Assembly (NCBI GenBank): GCA_004335835.1 | Contig: RWJK01000911.1 | Span: 1-12,305, forward strand | Direction of reading: 5' to 3' | From: Scenedesmus sp. ARA3 | Taxonomy: Eukaryota > Chlorophyta > Chlorophyceae > Sphaeropleales > Scenedesmaceae | Length of the DNA stretch: 12,305 bases | Shown here: in pieces, positions 10,923 through 12,305 of the stretch | How positions within the stretch are numbered: the first letter of the stretch is position 1 | Layout of the letters: each line of letters begins with the position of its first letter | Notes under the pieces: model-generated | Database searches by the model: none | Told to the model about the DNA's origin: nothing | Seen by the model: only the letters and a program-made list of their open reading frames with translations | Made by a program: the position numbers and the translations under genes

Positions 10923-11749
10923 GGTTACTGTGGCAACAAGCCTCAGGGCCAGCTCACCTCGCGCTCTTGTCATTGGGATCCAGCTCGAAAGGCCGCACAT
11001 ACAGCAGCAGCCACTCGCTGCTTCCACCACAGCACGCTGCTACATGACACCTGCTGCTACTGCTGCTGCTGCTGTTGTACTCGCAACAGCTCACCTCGCG
11101 CTCTTGTCATTCGGGTCCAGCTCAAACGGCCGCACGTACAGCAGCAGCCACTCGCTGCCAATGCCTGGGCCGCCCCATTCGCGCTCGATGTCTGACGTCA
11201 CGCGCTTCAGCTGCGCGCGCAGCGTGGACTTGTACTCGTGCACGTCAGCAGTGGACACCTGCAGTGCGGCATGCGACACACGGGTGTGAGCAGTAGATTG
11301 ATCGAGTGCAGCAGGCAGCTGCGCGCGCAGCATAGACTTGTACTCGTGCACTCAGCGCTGGACACGTGCGGCACACAATCAGAAGCAACATCGGCAGTGG
11401 TGAGGAACAGACTTGTAGTCGTGCATCTCAGCGCTGAGACACCTGTGGGCGCAGCGCGAGACCGTTGCTAAAACCCTCTGTTGAAGCATGCGCCTTGACT
11501 CAACCGCACCCGTCGCAGCTGCACCTGCTGCTGCATGCCGTTGCTGTCGCTGCCTTGCTGCCTTCTGCTGCACCCTCTCCCGCATCACTGCCCTGACCAC
11601 AGCTCAAGCTGCAGTTCCTGCTGCTGCTTTCCTTGTGCCCGCAAGCCCTCACCAGGATCAAGTGTGTGTGTGGGTTCCTGAACCAGGTCACTGGGCTGTG
11701 GGAGTACTGCTTCAGGCGCTTGAGCCGCATGTCTGTAGACAGCACAAAC
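90..11749 (-). CDS. TRAPPC10: TRAPPII subunit TRS130/TRAPPC10 homolog, internal part of a 15+ exon gene
   Basis: Spliced gene read on the minus strand: exons A 11749-11653, B 11258-11095, C 10399-10102, D 9644-9541, E 8951-8797, F 8356-8226, G 7893-7765, H 7451-7153, I 6860-6477, J 6156-5589, K 5205-4645, L 4356-4045, M 3680-3534, N 2929-767, O 513-90. The exons total 5936 nt, and phases agree at all 14 junctions, giving 1978 whole codons without a stop. The order of conserved blocks matches plant TRS130 as I remember it. Known family role: TRS130/TRAPPC10 is specific to the TRAPPII tethering complex, which activates Rab11/RabA (Ypt31/32) GTPases at the trans-Golgi and acts in secretion and cytokinesis. 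Roughly the first 65 residues of the family lie beyond the right edge, and the C-terminal end lies beyond the left edge. Low-complexity insertions swell the protein to well over the usual length. Exon boundaries are inferred from splice sites and homology, with no transcript evidence. Confidence 0.87.
514..766 (-). other. Intron between exons N and O (253 nt)
   Basis: GTAGGC donor at the right end and CTGCAG acceptor at the left end. The frame of exon N stays open across it, so the reading frame alone does not reveal the intron. It is called because the sequence changes from Ala/Ser/Gln-rich coding to an unbiased stretch rich in TGCACA-like words. No duplicated exon piece was seen inside. Confidence 0.7.
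767..2929 (-). CDS. TRAPPC10: TRS130 exon N (residues 1117-1837), large exon with central and C-terminal homology
   Basis: The acceptor TTTTGTAG|GAGCTG at 2930-2931 and donor GATGCAG|GTAGGC at 765-766 bound 2163 nt (721 codons). The start ELLLALSRRAAWCYARAGRL, then LDTAAALLDRMRQIFAAEGW and QLLQGQLLPKLLAVQRLAG match the TRS130 helical segment Y-D-L-A-A-x-x-Y-E-K-V-C-A-L-Y-x-x-E-G-W-x-D-L-L-A-E-V-L-P-N-L. Next come SYSHFSG, a beta-rich stretch SLLLVPGLNRLVFQLAPI (family: L-K-P-G-R-N-T-I-T-F-x-L-P-P), and PAGCTAWLGVLLQPLHDVIL (family: A-Q-W-I-G-I-I-V-R-P). It ends LCGPLLVWMQ. Many Gln, Ala and Ser tracts interrupt these blocks. An undetected extra intron inside a low-complexity part cannot be excluded, but none is needed. 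Confidence 0.88.
2999..3056 (-). repeat. Upstream partial copy of exon N 5' end with acceptor
   Basis: This repeats 2874-2931 at an offset of 125 bp with about four mismatches. It holds a TTTGCAG acceptor and the codons for ELLLALSRRAAWCYARAGR, then stops matching. It has no donor of its own. Use of this acceptor would lengthen exon N by 125 nt and break the frame. Confidence 0.88.
3279..3345 (-). repeat. Downstream partial copy of exon M 3' end with donor
   Basis: This repeats 3531-3597 at an offset of 252 bp with about six differences. It encodes EWRLQLALRSPACFE followed by a GTGCGG donor. The offset is a multiple of three, but the intervening frame contains a stop, so extension through to this donor would truncate the protein. 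Confidence 0.88.
3427..3461 (-). repeat. Second, internally deleted copy of exon M 3' end
   Basis: GCGCAGCCCAGCTTGCTTCG (the RSPACF codons) is joined directly to the TGCCTGATTGACT segment, so the middle of the copied piece is missing. The donor position reads GCTCGT rather than GT, so this copy is dead. A related word (cagtcaatcaggca) also lies at about 3366-3379. Confidence 0.65.
3534..3680 (-). CDS. TRAPPC10: TRS130 exon M (residues 1068-1116)
   Basis: The acceptor GTTGCAG|GCACCT at 3681-3682 and donor CTTTGAG|GTGAGG at 3532-3533 bound 147 nt (49 codons, phase 0). After a Ser/Gln/Ala-rich start it reads GEWRLQLALRSPACFE. This joins exon N to give CFEELLLALSRRAAW, equivalent to the family's A-E-H-A-L-R-x-T-I-S-D-x-D-L block, where structure resumes after the linker. 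A copy of its 3' end with a donor lies at 3279-3345 and a more broken one at about 3427-3461. Confidence 0.84.
3681..4044 (-). other. Intron between exons L and M (364 nt)
   Basis: GTGGGT donor and GTTGCAG acceptor. It contains CAG-rich stretches and several TGCAG words but no exon copy that I could recognise, no tandem array and no RNA gene. It is otherwise featureless. Confidence 0.7.
4045..4356 (-). CDS. TRAPPC10: TRS130 exon L (residues 964-1067), disordered linker
   Basis: The acceptor GCTTGCAG|GCTGGT at 4357-4358 and donor GCTGCAG|GTGGGT at 4043-4044 bound 312 nt, phase 0 at both ends. It reads AGIVLDSARTAPAGINPSAA, then Leu/Gly/Ser-rich sequence, PPPPKVATHVRSASALPAAG, Gly-rich sequence and LSPRRLEGLVDPGAIAALQ. 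No domain was recognised. The coding strand repeatedly uses GGGTTTA/GGGTTTAAG words. A function is not assigned beyond a linker between two structured parts of the protein. Confidence 0.76.
4357..4644 (-). other. Intron between exons K and L (288 nt)
   Basis: GTGAGC donor and CTTGCAG acceptor. It contains a small near-palindrome of TGCATATGCA type near 4517-4528. No exon-derived copy was recognised. Confidence 0.68.
4645..5205 (-). CDS. TRAPPC10: TRS130 exon K (residues 777-963), disordered linker
   Basis: The acceptor GCCTGCAG|GACCCG at 5206-5207 and donor GGCCGG|GTGAGC at 4643-4644 bound 561 nt, phase 0 at both ends. It starts DPLAAALGRADSQSTPYLNS and then becomes Ser/Ala/Gly-rich with a Gln8 tract. 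It carries short phosphorylation-style islands (LSKVSGDDTAAA, SRAESFSSLATINIRTSE). In plant TRS130 the corresponding place, between the N-terminal block and the A-E-H-A-L-R block, is also a Ser-rich linker. Here it is several times larger. A partial copy of the acceptor and first codons lies upstream at about 5365-5385. Confidence 0.78.
5365..5385 (-). repeat. Upstream partial copy of exon K 5' end with acceptor
   Basis: The sequence GCCTGCAG|GACCCGCTTGCTGCTGC repeats the exon K acceptor and its first codons (DPLAA) 178 bp upstream of the real start. Matching ends after about six codons. It is short, but it matches on both sides of the splice site. Confidence 0.7.
5506..5530 (-). repeat. Downstream partial copy of exon J 3' end with donor
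   Basis: This repeats the KLALEQ|GT junction of exon J (true donor at 5588) with the donor GTGGGA after position 5510, 79 bp away. One mismatch occurs in the nine bases before the donor-side CAG. It is out of frame relative to the exon. Confidence 0.72.
5589..6156 (-). CDS. TRAPPC10: TRS130 exon J (residues 588-776)
   Basis: The acceptor TGCTGCAG|GGAGCTG at 6157-6158 lies at the end of a 28-unit CTG tract, and the donor GAGCAG|GTGAGC is at 5587-5588. The exon is 568 nt. ELLDRLYCLLGHLYHLARGE followed by LLRLGSALRL matches the family helix F-F-R-L-Q-G-D-L-Y-S-L-S-R-x-K-F-M-R-L-G. A disordered insertion follows, including Gly-Ser-Thr tripeptide repeats (about 5895-5975), a Lys/Arg/Asp/Glu-rich patch KKRSDSKGDKERERP and an Asn cluster. 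A conserved-looking end follows: GVELLREAA, MVAQLQELLLTPLCGFSQMI and LTYEVHTPKLALEQ. No in-frame ATG, GTG or TTG occurs before 5780, so a naive ORF search shows only the tail. Confidence 0.83.
5890..5975 (-). repeat. GGCAGTACA-type short tandem repeat coding Gly-Ser-Thr
   Basis: Inside exon J, about six interspersed GGCAGTAC/GTACTGCC words create GST tripeptides (GSTTAGSTGSTTGSTVGST). The same octamer occurs elsewhere in the window, in both coding and non-coding sequence. Confidence 0.75.
6160..6258 (-). repeat. (CAG)28 microsatellite, CTG on the gene strand, abutting the exon J acceptor
   Basis: Positions 6160-6243 are 28 uninterrupted CAG units, followed by one GAG and four more CAG. On the gene strand this is (CTG)n ending in the CAG of the exon J 3' splice site, so the repeat takes the place of the polypyrimidine tract. 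It yields Leu, Cys or Ala runs in the three minus-strand frames, but it lies in the intron in this model. Confidence 0.9.
6477..6860 (-). CDS. TRAPPC10: TRS130 exon I (residues 460-586), low-complexity insertion
   Basis: The acceptor CTGCTGCTGCAG|G at 6861-6862 and donor CAGCGCAG|GTGGGT at 6475-6476 bound 384 nt, in phase with exons H and J. It encodes GRIRSIITSPSPAAYSPSGG, poly-Ala, SEWELDASSTAIKVMGG, poly-Ser, another Ala run, VLGVLDEYDQDVPPLDLG and a C-terminal AGLLLQAGEQR. I recognise no family motif except that the end leads directly into the conserved helix of exon J. The SEWELDA and DEYDQDVPPLDLG pieces are acidic islands in an otherwise disordered stretch. Support comes from frame continuity and splice sites rather than homology. 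Confidence 0.75.
6861..7152 (-). other. Intron between exons H and I (292 nt)
   Basis: GTGGGA donor and CTGCTGCTGCAG acceptor, so the acceptor-side tract is again made of CTG units. No exon copies were recognised. Confidence 0.65.
7153..7451 (-). CDS. TRAPPC10: TRS130 exon H (residues 360-458)
   Basis: The acceptor TGCTGCCGCAG|TGCTGG at 7452-7453 and donor AGTGACAG|GTGGGA at 7151-7152 bound 299 nt. The start CWAFSACMALITAVTAA continues the family motif E-V-W-x-I-T-A-C-L-A-L-I-E-A-T. The rest (about 80 residues) is Ser/Ala/Gly-rich with a possible amphipathic helix around AAQAAVRQLGAALAAEKAAA. It has no counterpart that I recall. The leftover AG joins exon I to give Arg. The donor is less certain than the acceptor, but it is the one that keeps the frame into exon I. 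Confidence 0.8.
7654..7735 (-). repeat. Downstream partial copy of exon G 3' end, in frame with exon G
   Basis: It encodes VQHFPGN, then RQAAGLVMPLKE and a GTACGC donor after 7660. It copies the exon G codons VQHFLGI, REAAGLVKLWFKE and the donor. Its donor is exactly 105 nt past the exon G donor, and the frame between them is open, so it could be an alternative 35-codon extension. Confidence 0.8.
7765..7893 (-). CDS. TRAPPC10: TRS130 exon G (residues 317-359)
   Basis: The acceptor CTACAG|GCGCGT at 7894-7895 and donor AAGGAG|GTGCGG at 7763-7764 bound 129 nt (43 codons, phase 0 at both ends). ARVLLRLGRPVDVAERGLVF aligns with S-R-L-L-F-K-L-N-R-P-F-E-V-A-S-R-G-Y. AGLVKLWFKE aligns with the stretch leading to M-R-E-V-W. 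The frame stays open through the donor for another 105 nt, down to a second donor (AAGGAA|GTACGC) in a duplicated 3' end at 7660. A longer exon 7660-7893 is therefore also coding-compatible. The shorter form is chosen because it fits the family without an insertion. Confidence 0.86.
7895..7950 (-). repeat. CTG/CCG triplet tract upstream of the exon G acceptor
   Basis: On the gene strand, mixed GCTGCTGCC units lead directly into CTACAG|G. This is the same arrangement as at exons H, I and J, where triplet repeats serve as the pyrimidine-rich tract. Confidence 0.7.
7995..8216. repeat. Minisatellite of about 27 bp, about eight diverged units, in intron F-G
   Basis: The unit resembles GCTGCTATGCACGGCAGGGTTTAC. 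Two units instead carry GGGGTGACAGGTCGTATAC or GGGGTGTAAG ends. Units near 8095-8155 are almost identical and the outer ones are diverged. The array begins right after the exon F donor side and runs to within about 100 bp of the exon G acceptor. No exon-derived sequence was seen in the unit. Confidence 0.88.
8226..8356 (-). CDS. TRAPPC10: TRS130 exon F (residues 274-316)
   Basis: The acceptor TGCAG|GGCTAACT at 8357-8358 and donor GCACAG|GTGAGC at 8224-8225 bound 131 nt. It reads LTWSDSEDCASLL, then WRGMRRLVLYKKAVQEFHF, then RQYLFAAQ. The last part matches the highly conserved F-R-E-F-E-F-R-Q-Y-L-F-A-C-Q of plant TRS130. It ends in phase 0. Two partial copies of its 5' end, each with an AG acceptor, lie upstream at about 8438-8480 and 8535-8565. 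Confidence 0.9.
8436..8480 (-). repeat. Upstream partial copy of exon F 5' end with acceptor (near copy)
   Basis: CTGCAG|GGCTGACTCGGAGTGACT and on to GCCAGCCTGCTGAGC repeat the exon F start 119 bp upstream, encoding LTRSDSEDCASLLS. It keeps the AG acceptor and lacks the rest of the exon. Confidence 0.87.
8534..8566 (-). repeat. Upstream partial copy of exon F 5' end with acceptor (far copy)
   Basis: CACAG|GGCTGACCGTCAGCGACTC and the GGACTGCA that follows is a shorter second copy, encoding LTVSDSEDC. It lies 87 bp (29 codons) above the near copy and 206 bp above the true exon start. Confidence 0.82.
8797..8951 (-). CDS. TRAPPC10: TRS130 exon E (residues 222-272)
   Basis: The acceptor CCCTGCAG|G at 8952-8953 and donor GACTTTG|GTGCGT at 8795-8796 bound 155 nt. 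EDAFQEYVELETVYLDTLE matches the family motif H-E-D-A-L-R-E-Y-D-E-L-E-x-C-Y-L-E-T. A run of about 17 Ala follows, encoded by GCA/GCG repeats, and then AAAAVRAAADFG, whose D-F-G-G (completed by exon F) matches the family's D-F-G-G. Exon phase is 2 on entry and 1 on exit. No duplicated copy of this exon was seen. Confidence 0.88.
9142..9199 (-). repeat. Exon D 3'-half copy 3 (furthest downstream)
   Basis: It encodes MLYLVKDSSALMLEGAGLW with an open frame and a GTGAGG donor after 9143. It is the best preserved of the three downstream copies at protein level. No acceptor precedes it. Confidence 0.88.
9256..9335 (-). repeat. Exon D 3'-part copy 2
   Basis: It starts earlier in the exon (PGWSF) but has lost two bases around the LYLVK codons, creating a stop (TGA) in frame. 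The GTGAGC donor after 9257 is kept. Its donor is 114 bp from that of copy 3. Confidence 0.87.
9420..9478 (-). repeat. Exon D 3'-half copy 1 (nearest)
   Basis: It encodes LCVVKGSFALMLEGAGLW with an open frame and a GTGGGT donor after 9422. It lies 119 bp below the exon D donor and 165 bp above that of copy 2. Confidence 0.87.
9541..9644 (-). CDS. TRAPPC10: TRS130 exon D (residues 187-220)
   Basis: The acceptor CTGCAG|GTGCGG at 9645-9646 and donor GGGCTGTG|GTGAGC at 9539-9540 bound 104 nt. It encodes VRRLLNERRDPGWSF followed by LTLYLVKDSFALMLEGAGL. This aligns with the family segment I-R-K-L-x-E-Q-R followed by F-F-I-L-K-E-S-L-A-F-I-F-E. The split last codon (TG plus G of exon E) gives Trp. 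This is the most heavily duplicated exon: one 5'-half copy lies upstream and three 3'-half copies lie downstream. This copy is taken as the true exon because it alone holds both halves with both splice sites. Confidence 0.9.
9736..9780 (-). repeat. Upstream partial copy of exon D 5' half with acceptor
   Basis: CTTGCAG|GTGCGGCGGCTGCTGA and what follows encodes VRRLLIERYPGCSF, copying the exon D start 134 bp upstream. The acceptor is intact. The frame then reads on into unrelated sequence. Confidence 0.87.
9981..10012 (-). repeat. Downstream partial copy of exon C 3' end
   Basis: It reads RQAAYAAK followed by GCAAGT, against RQAAYDAE|GTGAGT in the real exon, 118 bp away. The donor has become GC, which is a minor but known donor class, so the copy may be weak or dead. 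Confidence 0.7.
10102..10399 (-). CDS. TRAPPC10: TRS130 exon C (residues 88-186)
   Basis: The acceptor GCAG|GCGAGTG at 10400-10401 and donor GCAGAG|GTGAGT at 10100-10101 bound 298 nt. RVFEKLCDDFASKRRERVVR at the start matches the family block K-V-Y-x-K-L-x-x-D-F-S-S-K-K-R-E-R-C. The end, LCTGLRDSIRAAFEARQAAY, matches the helix around C-I-R-N-T-L-D-R-R. Between them sits an insertion of about 45 residues of poly-Ala, poly-Ser and Gly, encoded by CTG/CAG tracts at 10250-10310. The exon ends in phase 0 (D-A-E). The conserved flanks make this one of the clearest diagnostic exons. Confidence 0.92.
10812..10872 (-). repeat. Exon B 3'-half copy 2 (far, diverged)
   Basis: It encodes SLPLFVWPFQLRPNNKSVR followed by a GTGAGG donor, a diverged version of SEWLLLYVRPFELDPNDKSAR. 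It is 146 bp below the nearer copy. A CTG tract at about 10889-10922 lies between the two copies. Confidence 0.82.
10958..11022 (-). repeat. Exon B 3'-half copy 1 (near, protein-identical)
   Basis: It encodes SEWLLLYVRPFELDPNDKSA with every residue as in exon B despite several synonymous changes, and it is followed by GTGAGC. It is 137 bp below the exon B donor, which is not a multiple of three. Confidence 0.9.
11095..11258 (-). CDS. TRAPPC10: TRS130 exon B (residues 33-86)
   Basis: The acceptor CTGCAG|GTG at 11259-11260 and donor GCGAG|GTGAGC at 11093-11094 bound 164 nt. The peptide runs from VSTADVHEYKSTLRAQLKRV through SDIEREW and SEWLLLYVRPFELDPNDKSA. It aligns with the family segment holding D-E-F-K-x-x-L-K-P-R-L-K, N-D-E-R-E-W and the F-V-S-K-A-H-P-S-N-D stretch. 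A short Gly-rich insertion (GGPGIG) separates the last two. The final AG joins the first base of exon C to give Arg. The exon carries degenerate copies of its 5' end upstream and of its 3' end downstream. Confidence 0.9.
11326..11368 (-). repeat. Upstream partial copy of exon B 5' end (near)
   Basis: It carries the VHEYKSMLRAQL codons, but one base is missing before them and the acceptor AG has become CACG. It is therefore a dead copy. Confidence 0.75.
11408..11446 (-). repeat. Upstream partial copy of exon B 5' end (far)
   Basis: CACAG|GTGTCTCAGCGCTGAGAT and then MHDYKSV is a second diverged copy with the acceptor kept and a one-base frame change. It starts 184 bp above the true exon start. 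Confidence 0.75.
11653..11749 (-). CDS. TRAPPC10: TRS130 exon A (residues 1-32 of the visible protein)
   Basis: The acceptor ATGCAG|G at 11750-11751 and donor CCTG|GTGAGG at 11651-11652 bound 97 nt. The first base finishes a codon begun in an unseen upstream exon, probably the Glu of the family's conserved V-E-F. The peptide contains VLSTDMRLKRL and TWFRNPHTHLIL, matching the plant TRS130 block with L-T-T-D-A-R-L and W-F-R-E-P. This is the N-terminal globular region of the family. An exact 70-bp copy of its acceptor and first two thirds lies just upstream at 11824-11893. It ends in phase 0 and joins exon B to make L-I-L-V-S-T-A-D. Confidence 0.85.
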
Positions 11750-11823
11750 CTGCATGCAGCAGCAGCAGCAGCAGCAGTAGCAGCAGCAACAGCTCACAAA
11801 TCCGCGGCACGGCCTGATATGAT

Positions 11824-11893
11824 GTCACTGGGCTGTGGGAGTACTGCTTCAGGCGCTTGAGCCGCATGTCTGTAGACAGCACAAACCTGCATG
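11824..11893 (-). repeat. Exact 70-bp upstream copy of exon A 5' part with acceptor
   Basis: This is identical to 11687-11756 at a period of 137 bp. It includes TGCAG|G and the codons for FVLSTDMRLKRLKQYSHSPV. The perfect identity marks it as the youngest duplication in the window. Its use as acceptor would add 137 nt and shift the frame. Confidence 0.93.
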
Positions 11894-12237
11894 TTCAGCA
11901 GCAAGCGCAGCAACACACCAGCAGCTCATGCACCGGCACGGCTTGCTGGTTACGCTGCACTGCGGTGCTGTGCCTTGCGCTGTGCTGGTGTGCGCTGCCG
12001 CTGCTTGTGGTGAGCTGCGTTATACAAAGAGCACAGCACACCATAGATGACACCACACTGCACTGCACCGCACTGCACTGCACTGCGTTGCAAGTGCAAC
12101 CAGACAGCCCTGCCCTGGTTGGAATGCCGAGACAGGCAATGATTGTACTGCCAAGCTTGGCTGCATGGATTGCCTGGTTTGACTGCTGTGTACTGCCTGC
12201 CTGACCTGCCCTGTGCCTCCTCAAGTCATGCCACAGC

Positions 12238-12305
12238 TGCACTGCATAGTCCTGCACTGCATAGTCCTGCACTGCATAGTCCTGCACTGCATAGTCCTGC
12301 ACTGC
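12238..12305. repeat. 15-bp tandem repeat, about 4.5 perfect units, running off the window
   Basis: The unit TGCACTGCATAGTCC is repeated without change to the last base. Because 15 is a multiple of three, it gives the artefactual open frame VQDYA on the minus strand. Confidence 0.93.

Larger units (their letters stand above)
11750..12305 (-). other. Upstream intron of the gene, beginning beyond the window
   Basis: No exon was recognised here. The family's first roughly 65 residues and the start codon must lie further right. Contents are the exon A copy, a (CACTG)n stretch at about 12055-12088, two GTACTGCC words and the 15-bp array at the right edge. Confidence 0.6.

Noticed and set aside
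11895..12302. Minus-strand open frame with VQDYA repeats as the N-terminal exon
   Set aside because: The repeats are a 15-bp tandem array that is open only because its unit is a multiple of three. No TRS130 N-terminal motif appears, and no donor in the needed phase was found.
1..12305. Mobile element, viral or bacterial origin for the duplicated pieces
   Set aside because: No terminal inverted repeats, reverse transcriptase, transposase or target-site duplications were seen. Each copied piece comes from the exon next to it, so local tandem duplication explains them.

Overview
The window is nuclear DNA of a photosynthetic eukaryote, most likely a chlorophycean green alga. The reasons are a moderately high GC content, dense CAG/CTG/GCA triplet tracts running through both exons and introns, short GT-AG introns, and plant/algal telomere-like TTTAGGG words scattered in the sequence. 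The genus cannot be fixed from sequence alone.

Almost everything is one gene on the minus strand. It is the interior of a homolog of TRAPPC10 (plant/yeast TRS130), a TRAPPII-complex tethering subunit of the trans-Golgi/endosome. I reconstruct 15 exons, running from 11749 down to 90. Every junction is GT-AG and every codon phase fits, giving an open frame of 1978 codons with no internal stop. The family was recognised by recalled similarity to plant TRS130 in order: VLSTDMRLK, WFRNP, HEYKSTLRAQLKRV, RVFEKLCDDFASKRRERV, LYLVKDSFALMLE, EDAFQEYVELETVYLDTL, EFHFRQYLFAAQ, VLLRLGRPVDVAERG, WAFSACMALI, LLGHLYHLARGELLRLG, EWRLQLALRSPACFEELL, AEGWQLLQGQLLPKLL and a late WLGVLLQPL. The N-terminal exon(s) lie beyond 12305 and the C-terminal end lies to the left of position 1. 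The conserved blocks are separated by very large Ala/Ser/Gln/Gly-rich insertions, so the protein is far longer than the roughly 1,100-1,260 residues usual for the family.

Layout, right to left: 12305-11750 is upstream non-coding sequence with short tandem repeats and a partial copy of the next exon. From 11749 to 7153 there are eight exons (A-H) carrying the conserved N-terminal half. From 6860 to 4045 there are four exons (I-L) that are mostly low-complexity, with one conserved helix pair. From 3680 to 767 exons M and N hold the conserved middle/C-terminal homology. Exon O is 513-90.

The unusual feature is in the introns. At many exon edges the segment spanning the splice site (part of an exon plus the adjoining intron) has been tandemly duplicated one to three times. 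Copies of exon 5' ends, with their AG acceptor, lie upstream of the real exon. Copies of exon 3' ends, with their GT donor, lie downstream. I count at least 17 such copies beside 10 of the 15 exons. Most keep the splice dinucleotide, and one (exon G) would add exactly 35 codons in frame.
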